Shown here piece by piece: positions 38,928-47,184 of a DNA stretch of 53,905 nt. The translations under genes and the position numbers were made by a program. The DNA lies in assembly GCF_947631555.1 (NCBI RefSeq), contig NZ_CANRLT010000006.1:1-53905 (forward strand), written 5' to 3'. The stretch is from an uncultured Mailhella sp. (lineage in GTDB: Bacteria; Desulfobacterota; Desulfovibrionia; Desulfovibrionales; Desulfovibrionaceae). Every line of letters begins with the position of its first letter. The stretch's first letter is position 1. The notes under the pieces were generated by a model. The model ran no database searches. It worked only from the letters and a program-made list of their open reading frames with translations, and was not told the origin of the DNA.

Positions 38928-41549
38928 CTACAGGCTCCAGCTCGTCTCTACATGCGGCGCGCAGATGTCCGCATCCCATTTTTTCTTGAAGAAGGTAATG
39001 CCGCCGTCGATGCCCAGTCCCAGGTTCAGCCACGTCTGCCCCCGTGCCGCAGCTTCGCGGCTCAGGGCGTCAAGGAGCAGGTCGCTGCCTCCGGGGGGGC
39101 AATCCTCAGACCGGAAAGCGAACATGTAAAAGGCTGTGTCCAGCGAGCTGAAATCCCCCACGGCCAGAGCCTTCAGTGCGCCCGAAGCGTCGCGGGCGGA
39201 AAGGAGCATGGCGTCCGGTGAGCCTTCCACATACTGCCGCACCCTGCCGAAAATGTGCCGGGTTCCAGGCTCTAGGATGCGCACTTTCAGATAGTGATCA
39301 ACCAGGGCGTCGTGTTCCGCGCTCCAGGCTTCCTGAACCAGCGACAGGTCGCGCCCGGCGCGGCGGATCATGTTGCGCAGCTTCTGACCTGGCCGGTGCG
39401 GAAGGCGTACCCGCCACCAGGCATCGCGGGTGATCACCGCGTTCGCGGGAGCGCAGGGAGGCACCACGGGAGCCAGCACTGTGATGCGCTTCAGCTCCGG
39501 CATGGCCAGGGCACAGGACACGGCGCGATCCAGCCGGACGGCAAAATCTGGTCCCTGCATGTCCACGGCCGAGGCCTCGTCACCGGAAGGAAAGCCCACC
39601 AGCACGATATTCCCCGGTGAAGTCCAGGCGGCGAACCCTTCGCAGTCCTTGAGCGTATGCCCGGAGACCGCCTTCACATAGGCCGGAATCTGTTCGGGCA
39701 CAAAGGCACGCGCGCCGAGATCCGCCAGAGCCCGCCCAGAAGACGGCCCGCGGACGGCGGTATGGACGCGGCTCTTCCGCTCTATGGGCGGCGCGGCCTG
39801 CCGGGCTGGAGCGGCGAAGGCAGGCGCATCGGGATTCCCGGGCAGCACCACATCGGGATCACGGCGAATCCAGGCGCTGAAGCGGTGCTTCAGTGTGGGC
39901 AGCTCCCGAATGACGGTGAATCCGTCCTCGGCCAGCATACGGCGCAGGTTGACCATGTGCGCCGTCCCCACAAAGACGGCCGTTCCGCCCCGTTCGATAT
40001 ACGGGCGCATGCGCTCCCGGAAGCGCTGGTCACGCACACTGATAATCGTTCCGGTGCGGGTGGGAAATTCCGCGCTGGTTCCCATCATGCCCATGAGGTC
40101 TCCGGCCAGATAGCGGGAACGGTTGCGCCGCATGAGCTTCGGCCACTGGCGGCAGCCCTTGATGAAGCGCACGATGCGATCCATGGGGGCGGATTCCAGA
40201 GAGGCGATCTGCTCTGCCAGCGACTCCATGCCCATGACCGACTTGCCCATGTCCAGCGCCGTGTCCCAGACTTCCATGTCCACGGAACGGTCCCAGCCGT
40301 TGCGCTCCAGAAACGCCGTCCACAGGGCAAAGAAGGCGTACCACTGGCGGCTGTTCTGCAGCACATCACGCACATCCAGCGTGCGGGGCTTCTGCCGGCC
40401 GGCCAGCCGTGCCCAGAACCCCTCAGGCCCGTAGACCGTGCGTTCCGCACGCAGCACATCCTCTTCCGTCAGATGCCGGATGACGCGGTCCGCATCCGGT
40501 TCCGGAGATCGTCCGATACGGGCCACCTCATCCATGCTCTCTTCGTCGATCGGCCCTTCCAGAAGTACGGTGTCGACCTTTTCAAACAGGCGGCGCAGCG
40601 AAAGCTCGAAGGAGCAGCAGAAAAAATGCGCAGAACCTCCGATCCACGACGTGCGGCCGTTCTTTTCCAGACGCCAGAGCATGGCGTGTTCCCGCTGTTC
40701 CGGCAGCGTGTCGAAGAATTTCCACATGGAGACGCCGGGAGCCCCCATGACCGCCTGCATGAGTACCCTGGCCACATCCTCCCGTTCTTCCTGCCAGGAG
40801 GCCAGATGATAGGCTGCGCCCCGCACACCGCCCCATTTGAGCTTGAAGCGGGTGATGCCTTCGTTCACGCCCAGTCCGAGCAGGATTTCAGACTTGCCCT
40901 CGGCCCGTGCCCGTTCCAGCATCTCGGCAAAGAGCAGATCCGGGGCATGGGGTGTGTAGTGCACCTTGGAATGTGCGCCCAGAATATAGCCCACATGCCC
41001 GGGCAGGGAATATTCCAGAACCAGACAGGCGGCCAGGTGTCCTTCCCCGTCCCAGGCGTTGAGCAGGCGCAGTCCAGGATCGGCGCGCAGAGCCGCTGCC
41101 GTGCTTGTGTAGAGCTGACGTATGCGCGGAGGCAGCGGCACCCGACCCATGAATTCCATCCAGAGCCTGCGGTGTTCCGCCGTGAACTCCCGGGTCTCAT
41201 CCACCGTCAACCGCTCCCGCGCATGGCGTACCGGCCCGCGCAGACGCGGCGGAACGGGCGCGTCTGCGGCCAGCGTGTAGTAGACGTCGCGGTCCTGCTC
41301 GTGACTGCGGAGCCGGGGCGGAAGCTCCGGAGCGATAAGGAAGCAGTCCGTGGCTCCCGTGCGGCGGACGGCCTCCTGAAGCGCCTTTTCCAGACGCGCG
41401 GTCTCTGCCTCACCCACCTGCGGGTAGCCAATGGCCATGAGCCAGTCCTCTCCGGCAACGAAGAGGTAGCCGTCGATGTCAAAGGCCGTGCCCCCTGACA
41501 GGGCTTCCAGAAGGGAACGGGAATGTTCGGGAACAACATATGCGGCCAT
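38928..41549 (-). CDS. GNAT-TraB-GNAT three-domain fusion protein
   Basis: An 873-residue protein, apparently undescribed in this form. Residues about 105-245 and 700-862 are two GNAT/FemAB-like acyltransferase segments that end alike: LLGLGVNEGITRFKLKWG (223-240) and LNLGLGIDGGITFFKKKWD (841-859), indicating an internal duplication. Between them, residues about 300-565 form a TraB/GumN (Tiki-like) domain with GGSAH at 304-308, Glu331 and GTAHMVNL at 528-535, the histidines expected to bind metal. TraB-type domains are putative metalloproteases. The ATG at 41549 follows AGGAG; a longer frame upstream runs through a tRNA and is not coding. No signal peptide or membrane helix is obvious. Function unknown; a combined acyl-transfer and proteolysis role alongside the radical SAM enzyme is speculation. 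Confidence 0.85.
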   Translation of the reverse strand: MAAYVVPEHSRSLLEALSGGTAFDIDGYLFVAGEDWLMAIGYPQVGEAETARLEKALQEAVRRTGATDCFLIAPELPPRLRSHEQDRDVYYTLAADAPVPPRLRGPVRHARERLTVDETREFTAEHRRLWMEFMGRVPLPPRIRQLYTSTAAALRADPGLRLLNAWDGEGHLAACLVLEYSLPGHVGYILGAHSKVHYTPHAPDLLFAEMLERARAEGKSEILLGLGVNEGITRFKLKWGGVRGAAYHLASWQEEREDVARVLMQAVMGAPGVSMWKFFDTLPEQREHAMLWRLEKNGRTSWIGGSAHFFCCSFELSLRRLFEKVDTVLLEGPIDEESMDEVARIGRSPEPDADRVIRHLTEEDVLRAERTVYGPEGFWARLAGRQKPRTLDVRDVLQNSRQWYAFFALWTAFLERNGWDRSVDMEVWDTALDMGKSVMGMESLAEQIASLESAPMDRIVRFIKGCRQWPKLMRRNRSRYLAGDLMGMMGTSAEFPTRTGTIISVRDQRFRERMRPYIERGGTAVFVGTAHMVNLRRMLAEDGFTVIRELPTLKHRFSAWIRRDPDVVLPGNPDAPAFAAPARQAAPPIERKSRVHTAVRGPSSGRALADLGARAFVPEQIPAYVKAVSGHTLKDCEGFAAWTSPGNIVLVGFPSGDEASAVDMQGPDFAVRLDRAVSCALAMPELKRITVLAPVVPPCAPANAVITRDAWWRVRLPHRPGQKLRNMIRRAGRDLSLVQEAWSAEHDALVDHYLKVRILEPGTRHIFGRVRQYVEGSPDAMLLSARDASGALKALAVGDFSSLDTAFYMFAFRSEDCPPGGSDLLLDALSREAAARGQTWLNLGLGIDGGITFFKKKWDADICAPHVETSWSL

Positions 41550-41746
41550 GGCGAAACTCCTGCGAATGATCGGCATGAGTGTGACACAGAGCGGCAGACT
41601 GGTAAAGTCTCCCGTTAACCCGAAAAGACAGTCACAGGAATGGAAAAATTCGCCGTACTTTTTTTGGGGAGGGAAATTCTTCCAGAGCTTTTCGTCCTCC
41701 CGGGTACCATCGGACGAGACTGGATTCCGGGAAACCATACCCGAAG

Positions 41747-41793
41747 AAAAAAAATAAAGAATGCCAAGGTCTTTTGAACGCTGGCATTCTTTA
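41747..41793 (-). terminator. Terminator of tRNA-Glu
   Basis: AAAGAATGCCA pairs perfectly with TGGCATTCTTT around a 14-base loop. On the minus strand a long T run follows. Confidence 0.88.
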
Positions 41794-41806
41794 TTGTATC
41801 CAAATT

Positions 41807-41882
41807 TGGTGTCACCAACGGGATTTGAACCCGTCTTGGAGGCTTGAGAGGCCTCTGTCCTAACCGGATAGACGATGGTGAC
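41807..41882 (-). tRNA. tRNA-Glu (CTC)
   Basis: A 76-base tRNA on the minus strand. The acceptor GTCACCA pairs with TGGTGAC, the anticodon stem is GAGGC/GCCTC with loop CTCTCAA giving CTC (reads GAG), and CCA is encoded. Confidence 0.95.
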
Positions 41883-41904
41883 GTGTCGCAGACTCGACGG
41901 GAGA

Positions 41905-41933
41905 AATCTAGCTGTGCCTGCCCTGCCTGTCAA
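41905..41933 (-). promoter_or_regulatory. Promoter of tRNA-Glu
   Basis: On the minus strand TTGACA and TAGATT are 17 bases apart, inside the 3' end of the SGNH hydrolase gene. Confidence 0.65.
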
Positions 41934-42531
41934 GCGATTTTTCTCCAAGCCAGTCAAAAACGACAGGGGACTGCACCAGGAGATTTGCGATTTGTTCATT
42001 GCCCGCAGCCCCGGGATGGACGCCGTCGCTGAGGTCGTCCAGATACCCGCCCTGCATAAGCGGATGATACACATCGATAAACAAGGCTCCCACGGCGGCG
42101 CAAATCGCCGCGTACGCCGTGCAGAGCGCACCAAGCCTCTGATTATGTTCGGCATCCTTGACCGGCGGCGCACTCATGAGAGCCACAGAGCCATACGCAC
42201 CGGCACCCTGAAGAATATCCCTTGCGCAGGCGGCCGATTCCCCGATGGGAATATTCATCGCGCCGCGCGGCGCGGCCATATCCACGATACCAAAGCAGAA
42301 AAGCAGGTACGCGGGAACGCCTTCCATGGCGCGGCTCCTGTACTCTGCTTCCCAGCGTTCAAGGATCATGCGGCTGGAATGTCTGCGCACTCCCAGGTTG
42401 TAGAAAGTATCCGGGCTTTTCAGAAGTCCGGCCTTTTCCGCTTTGCCGGCGAAGCGGGCTACCCAGCCTCCGGCCGGCGCATCATTCACCCCAAGCGTTA
42501 CTGAATCGCCGAAAAAATAGCATAGCTTCAT
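41908..42531 (-). CDS. SGNH/GDSL hydrolase
   Basis: A 207-residue esterase of the GDSL type. The nucleophile Ser10 is in FFGDSVTLG and the catalytic Asp-His pair in LSDGVHPGAAG near the C terminus; LGVRRHSS supplies block II. There is no signal peptide, so it is probably cytoplasmic. Such enzymes remove acyl groups from sugars or lipids. It stands alone between two tRNA genes, and its 3' end carries the tRNA-Glu promoter. Confidence 0.88.
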   Translation of the reverse strand: MKLCYFFGDSVTLGVNDAPAGGWVARFAGKAEKAGLLKSPDTFYNLGVRRHSSRMILERWEAEYRSRAMEGVPAYLLFCFGIVDMAAPRGAMNIPIGESAACARDILQGAGAYGSVALMSAPPVKDAEHNQRLGALCTAYAAICAAVGALFIDVYHPLMQGGYLDDLSDGVHPGAAGNEQIANLLVQSPVVFDWLGEKSLDRQGRHS

Positions 42532-42789
42532 GATGAGACCTTATGCTGACTGTTACGCAAGTACCATGTTTATCCTAGCCTTTTTTCCGTTTTCTGCCAA
42601 CAGCCGGCTTGCCGGGAGCTGCCCATAAAAACTTGCAAAATGCCAGTGAATTACCGTTGTACTTTCTTTTACCAGCACTTGTGCCTCCTGCCAGACGGCG
42701 CTCTGCCTCTCAAAAAAACGCCGTCCTTCAAAAAACCATCTTGGCGGAAAGATGAACTGGAGAAAATTTTCCACCGTGGGCCATGGCTC

Positions 42790-42819
42790 TTGACAAAGCC
42801 TTTGCTTCGACACTAGTTT
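42790..42819 (+). promoter_or_regulatory. Promoter of tRNA-Arg
   Basis: TTGACA and TAGTTT are 18 bases apart, ending nine bases before the mature tRNA. The stretch 42532-42789 otherwise shows nothing convincing. Confidence 0.55.
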
Positions 42820-42828
42820 TGCCCTTGT

Positions 42829-42905
42829 GTCCTCGTAGCTCAGCCGGATAGAGCGACAGCCTCCTAAGCTGTAGGCCGCGTGTTCGACTCACGCCGGGGA
42901 CACCA
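42829..42905 (+). tRNA. tRNA-Arg (CCT)
   Basis: A 77-base tRNA. The acceptor GTCCTCG pairs with CGGGGAC (one T-G pair), the anticodon stem is ACAGC/GCTGT with loop CTCCTAA giving CCT (reads AGG), and CCA is encoded. Decayed phage genes lie directly downstream. Confidence 0.96.
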
Positions 42906-42915
42906 GAATAAAATC

Positions 42916-42949
42916 AAGGGGTTGGGTGCAAAGACGCCTAACCCCTTTT
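42916..42949 (+). terminator. Terminator after tRNA-Arg
   Basis: An 11-bp stem (AAGGGGTTGGG with CCTAACCCCTT, one G-T pair) ends in a T run. Confidence 0.85.
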
Positions 42950-43142
42950 GCATATTCCTTTTTTCAACCCTATTTCCACCCTTCAAGGGAAAATTATGGT
43001 GCGTGCGATGGCGCACGAAAAATGAGAAGGAAAGGATTTGAGAAAAGAGCAAACAAAAAAAGCCGCCCTTCTGTGGCCTTGGCATTGGCGCTATTCCTAT
43101 CAAAATGCCGTTTCAGGAAAAACTTCCAAAAAATTTCTCTTT

Positions 43143-43472
43143 CACTGAACGCCGGCACCTGCAGCTTCCTCGACTGTCCCGTGAAGGACGGGGACGACCT
43201 CAAGGGCGAAGCCGTGCTCCTGGCCCGGCTCTGCGGCATGAACATGGAAGACTTCCGCAAGCTCGACGTCGAAGACTACCAGCAGGTGCAGAAATGCTAT
43301 CTGCGATTTCACCTCGGAGCTGATGACGCGGAAGGAGGCCATGCGGCTGTGCGTGATTCTGTCCCGTCTGACGGGATGGGGGCTTGATGACGTGCGGAGT
43401 GTGAAGGCGTGTGAAGTGAAGGACTGGCTGGACGCCGCTCTTGAGGTGGAAAAGGCCATGACCGGGAAGTGA
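43143..43472 (+). pseudogene. Remnant of Mu-like phage tail assembly chaperone genes
   Basis: The frame VKDGDDLKGEAVLLARLCGMN...DVEDYQQVQKCYLRF resembles the C-terminal half of the Mu gp41-type tail assembly protein, but its N terminus is missing or scrambled. A second part, from the ATG at 43323 (MTRKEAMRLCVILSRLTGWG...), lies in the +1 frame and ends at 43472 with 49 residues, as in the gp41/gp42 pair that phages join by frameshifting. Whether the shift is a programmed site or a decay mutation cannot be decided by eye. No head, portal, integrase or transposase gene is near, so the fragment is a relic. Confidence 0.6.
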
Positions 43473-43787
43473 TCAGGGGATGGGGATGGATAGAAACTCT
43501 CTTATGTCCTTGAGCGAGTCAAGCAGCTCCTGGCGTTTGCGGGCTTCCGGACTCTTTTCCCACTCCTTCCGCTCCCGTGCCTTCCATTCCGGCCGCCACT
43601 TGCGCAGGCGGAAATAGTCTGCGCAAGTGCAGGCCGCATAGTAAACATAGCCGGACCACATAAACAGGTAGATCAGAGCTTTAAGAACTCCAAACAGGAA
43701 ATAAAGCACAAGCCAGAGCACACACAGCCCCACCAGCAGCCCCAGAACTCCCATAACCAGCCAGACTGCAAGCATGTCCCAGTCCAT
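43473..43787 (-). CDS. Small two-helix membrane protein, antisense within the phage remnant
   Basis: A 104-residue protein. The first ~55 residues hold two hydrophobic helices (MLAVWLVMGVLGLLVGLCVL and LVLYFLFGVLKALIYLFMW), and the rest is a charged, Arg/Lys/Glu-rich cytoplasmic tail. No family is recognised. AGGGAAAG precedes the ATG, only 22 bases from the divergent tape-measure start, and its stop abuts the stop of the tail-chaperone remnant. A reversed gene inserted between tail genes is the typical site of a phage moron, so a superinfection-exclusion-type role is possible but unproven. Confidence 0.6.
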   Translation of the reverse strand: MDWDMLAVWLVMGVLGLLVGLCVLWLVLYFLFGVLKALIYLFMWSGYVYYAACTCADYFRLRKWRPEWKARERKEWEKSPEARKRQELLDSLKDIREFLSIPIP

Positions 43788-43809
43788 TCACTTTCCCTCG
43801 GAGTAAACG

Positions 43810-44310
43810 ATGTCCAAAACGTTAGGTATAGGTTTCGTCATCGGCGCTACGGTTGCCGCCACGGTCAATTCTGCCTTTACCACAGTCTCCAATAAAATCA
43901 AGCAGACACAGGCAGACATGGGCAAAGCCAGGCAGGAAATGGCCGCCCTGAACAAGGCCATGACGCTCAGGGATAAGCGGAACACGGTGCTGGCGCAGTA
44001 TAAAAGCTCCGGGGGAAGCGATGCAAAACTCCGCAGCCAGCTGAAGGCGGTTTCGGTAGCCTATGCCAGGGCCAAAAGCGAAGCCCTCAAATACGGGGCC
44101 GCCGTGGCCGACTGGGAGGCCAGGCATAAGAAGGCCGTTGCCACGCTGGAAGCGTTTTCGGGCAAGAAAAAGCTTCTGTTCTCCATGCAGGCGGAACAGA
44201 ACAGGCGCGGCGAGCTGCGGCAGAACCTCGTGGGCGATGTGGCCAGAGTCATGGCCGTGGCGTTTTTTGCAAGACTTCCGCTGAACGAAAAAACTATCGA
44301 TTCAGACTGA
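43810..44310 (+). pseudogene. Truncated phage tail tape-measure protein
   Basis: A 166-residue remnant. The start (MSKTLGIGFVIGATVAATVN, then SAFTTVSNKIKQ) and helical coiled-coil region match the N terminus of Mu-like tape-measure proteins, which normally exceed 600 residues. The frame ends soon after DVARVMAVAFFARLPL, and its last 17 bases overlap the convergent ABC-exporter gene, so that exporter gene or its insertion has replaced the rest. CGGAG precedes the ATG. Confidence 0.7.
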
Positions 44311-46117
44311 CCTTTCCTGTACCTGTTTGTGCGTCAGCATGATGCTTTTGGGGGTTCTTGAACTGCATCTCATAGAGTGTACGATACTGACCGTGAGGTA
44401 TATTCATCAATTCCTCGTGCGTGCCAAGTTCAGCAAGGTTGCCCTCATTGATAACGGCAATACGATCGGCATTCTTTACTGTAGAAAGCCGATGGGCAAT
44501 GACAAACACCGTCTTGTCTTTCATAAGGTTATCAATAGCCATCTGTACGATTTCCTCAGACTTGTTATCCAATGCGGAAGTTGCTTCGTCAAGGATAACA
44601 ATGGGAGCGTTTTTAAGAAAAGCCCGTGCTATGGCCACGCGCTGTTTCTGCCCCCCTGAAAGAAGGACGCCTCTTTCACCAATATAAGTGTTTACTCCGT
44701 CTTTCAAAGATTTAATAAAATCAGTCAGACAGGCATTATGCAATGCTTCCTCAACATCCTCATCTGTAGCGTTAGGGTTACCAAGAAGAATATTCTCTTT
44801 AATGGTTCCTTCAAAAAGAAAATTATCCTGAAAGACGATAGCAATAGAATCGCGTAATTCCTTCAGACTTACATCCCGAATATCAACACCGTCAATTTTT
44901 ATGCTTCCTTTTGTTACGTCATAAAAGCGCGGCAACAGGCTGACGAGGGTACTTTTTCCTCCCCCTGAATTTCCTACGAGTGCAAGCATCTCGCCAACAC
45001 GAACGTTAAGATTGATGTTATGGAGAACCTCAGCACCTTTAGTGTATTCAAAACAGACATTCTCAAAACTTATTCCATGCGTTATGGCAGGAAGGCTGAC
45101 AGGGTTTTCTTTTTCGATGAGGGTTGATGGGCGATCCAAAGTTTTAAAGACTCGATCTATCGCCAGAAAAGAATACTGCACAGAGAGCGCCACATTGCCG
45201 ATATTCTTGAGTGGGGTGTAGAGCATGAGGAGTGCTGTAATAAAGGAGACGAAGTTGCCTGGCGAAATATTTCCCTGAACAATAAGCCAGCTTCCAAAAG
45301 CTATGGCAAGACCAAGTCCAACGGAAACAACAAAGTGCGTAAACGGAGTTATCCATGCAGTACGTCGTGTCATAGCCATTATGAGATCAAATATATTATT
45401 AAGAAGATCTTTAAAATGATTTTTCTGATAGTCTTGAAGATTATATGCCGATATTGTTCTATTACCAGCAAATGTTTCATTGTAAATAGTGTTAATCTGA
45501 AATATACATGCATTATTTTTGTTGACCAATGTCTTAAGTAACTTTTTTATTTTAGTAAGAGGCGCCACTGCAACAAACAGAATCACTATTGCCAATATGG
45601 AAAGCTGCCAGGAATTATAAATCAATACGAATACAAGGGCAACAGAGGAGCATATTCTGGTAGTAAAACTTTTGAGATTTCCCAAAAGTCCGGAGCATGC
45701 AAATTCAGCATCAGAATTAAAACGGAAAAGAATCTCACCGGAGGTAGAAGTATCAAAAAATGCAGGTTCTATTTCTACAAGTTTTTCATAGAGTCTGGTT
45801 TTCAATCCAAACGTGAGTTTGCCGCCCACCCAGGCGTTGAGATACGTTCCCGCAAAATTCAGCAGCCCCTGTATGCTCGTGAACCCCACGATGAGAAGAG
45901 GGATGTACCACGGGGATTCCATGTTTTTTCCCACAACTACAATATCCGTATAGGGTTTCAGAAAAAGCGCAATGGCGGCGTCAAGACTGCCAACGGGGAC
46001 ACAGATGACCAGAGAAAGCAGTGCCCTGAACCAAAACGGACGAACGAGAGGCCACATCCGACAGACGCTAGTAACAACCTGAAAAGATTTGAAAAATTCT
46101 TTTGAGAAAACTTTCAT
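44294..46117 (-). CDS. MsbA-like ABC exporter (fused permease-ATPase)
   Basis: A 607-residue half-transporter. Six transmembrane helices (about 30-320) precede the ATPase with Walker A GNSGGGKST, signature LLSGGQKQRVAIARA, Walker B VILDEATSALD and the H-loop IAHRLSTVK. This family flips lipid A, lipid-linked oligosaccharides or exports peptides and drugs. GAGGAG lies before the ATG. Base composition is clearly more AT-rich than the flanking housekeeping genes, and the 3' end overlaps a phage relic, so the gene is probably acquired. No glycosyltransferase partner is adjacent. Confidence 0.92.
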   Translation of the reverse strand: MKVFSKEFFKSFQVVTSVCRMWPLVRPFWFRALLSLVICVPVGSLDAAIALFLKPYTDIVVVGKNMESPWYIPLLIVGFTSIQGLLNFAGTYLNAWVGGKLTFGLKTRLYEKLVEIEPAFFDTSTSGEILFRFNSDAEFACSGLLGNLKSFTTRICSSVALVFVLIYNSWQLSILAIVILFVAVAPLTKIKKLLKTLVNKNNACIFQINTIYNETFAGNRTISAYNLQDYQKNHFKDLLNNIFDLIMAMTRRTAWITPFTHFVVSVGLGLAIAFGSWLIVQGNISPGNFVSFITALLMLYTPLKNIGNVALSVQYSFLAIDRVFKTLDRPSTLIEKENPVSLPAITHGISFENVCFEYTKGAEVLHNINLNVRVGEMLALVGNSGGGKSTLVSLLPRFYDVTKGSIKIDGVDIRDVSLKELRDSIAIVFQDNFLFEGTIKENILLGNPNATDEDVEEALHNACLTDFIKSLKDGVNTYIGERGVLLSGGQKQRVAIARAFLKNAPIVILDEATSALDNKSEEIVQMAIDNLMKDKTVFVIAHRLSTVKNADRIAVINEGNLAELGTHEELMNIPHGQYRTLYEMQFKNPQKHHADAQTGTGKVSLNR

Positions 46118-46529
46118 CAAAACTCCTCTATTCTCAGCAGTCCACGCCTGTCCTTGGAGAATCTCCAGCGGATGTCCGCTTTATACCACATACAACCCGG
46201 CACTGAGGCTCGTTTCAAGCTGACACAAACCTGCAACATCCAAAAGTTTCAGGGGTATGCCTGAGACTGGCAACCACCCCTTGCTGAATCAAAATTTGCT
46301 GTTTTCTAAAAATACCTGATCAGTCCGCAAAAGTCCATAGCGAGCAGCCTGGCAAGTTTTTCTGCCATGAGGTCTCCAAAAAAACAAAAAGCTCCCCCCT
46401 TGTTTTCCCTTGCGCTTTTTCTCAGCCCCGGTTAAGCGTGATCCATAGACTTGGTCACGCTCGGCAAAACTTTAAGCAACACACCGTCCTCGCTGAACTG
46501 CTGCAAGCTCCCTTTTGGAAAAATTCACC
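46118..46529. other. Intergenic stretch between the ABC exporter and yfcE-like gene
   Basis: About 400 bases separating divergent genes. No gene is supported. A TATAAA at about 46180 on the minus strand may belong to the exporter promoter, but no matching -35 was found. Confidence 0.4.
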
Positions 46530-47075
46530 ATGAGAATCATGATCGCCTCCGACATTCACGGCTCCGCCCGCTGGTGCAAACTCCTGCTGGAGTCCTTCGA
46601 GGACGAACGGGCCGACCGCCTGCTGCTCCTTGGCGACCTCCTCTATCACGGCCCCCGCAACAGCTTCCCCGACGACTACGCTCCTCAGAAAGTCCTGGCC
46701 ATGCTCAACACCCTCGCGCCAAGCCTGCTCTGTGTGCGCGGGAACTGCGACAGCGACGTGGATCAGATGGTTCTGAAGTTCCCCATCCTCGCCGAATACG
46801 GAGTCCTCACCCTGGGAAAACGTCTCGTCTACGTTACGCACGGCCACACGTTCAACACAAAGAAGCATCCGCCCCTCATGCCGGGCGACATTCTCCTGCA
46901 CGGGCACACGCACATTCCGGCGTGGGACGACTTCGGTGACGGCAACCTTTACCTCAATCCCGGTTCCGTTTCCCTGCCCAAGGGGGATTCGGTTCACAGC
47001 TACATGACGCTGGAAGGGGCGACGTTCCTCTGGAAAGAACTGGGCGGCTCCGTCTATCACAGGCTGGAAGCGTAA
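46530..47075 (+). CDS. YfcE-like metallophosphodiesterase
   Basis: A 181-residue calcineurin-like phosphoesterase of the YfcE/MJ0936 type. The metal-binding series is complete: ASDIHGS, LLGDLLYHGP, VRGNCDSD, YVTHGHTFN and LHGHTH. Family members hydrolyse simple phosphodiesters; the physiological substrate is unknown. The ATG at 46530 is preferred to a TTG five codons upstream, though the ribosome-binding site is weak. An independent gene ahead of the AsmA-like gene, same direction, about 110 bases apart. Confidence 0.9.
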   Translation: MRIMIASDIHGSARWCKLLLESFEDERADRLLLLGDLLYHGPRNSFPDDYAPQKVLAMLNTLAPSLLCVRGNCDSDVDQMVLKFPILAEYGVLTLGKRLVYVTHGHTFNTKKHPPLMPGDILLHGHTHIPAWDDFGDGNLYLNPGSVSLPKGDSVHSYMTLEGATFLWKELGGSVYHRLEA

Positions 47076-47184
47076 GACGCTCCCGCGGCCTTGCACCAAA
47101 AAATCCGGCATTCTCACGGTGTTGCCGGAAAAAGACAATCGTGTATCCTGAGTTACAGCTTGAAGGCAGCAGAAGGAGGCGCGC

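Noticed and set aside
42553..42813. Minus-strand 86-codon frame before tRNA-Arg
   Set aside because: It covers the tRNA-Arg promoter, has no ribosome-binding site and no recognisable domain.
42829..44310. tRNA-Arg as the attachment site of an integrated element
   Set aside because: Phage relics lie beside it, but no duplicate of the tRNA 3' end was found downstream and no integrase is present. The relics are also Mu-like, which does not use tRNA sites.
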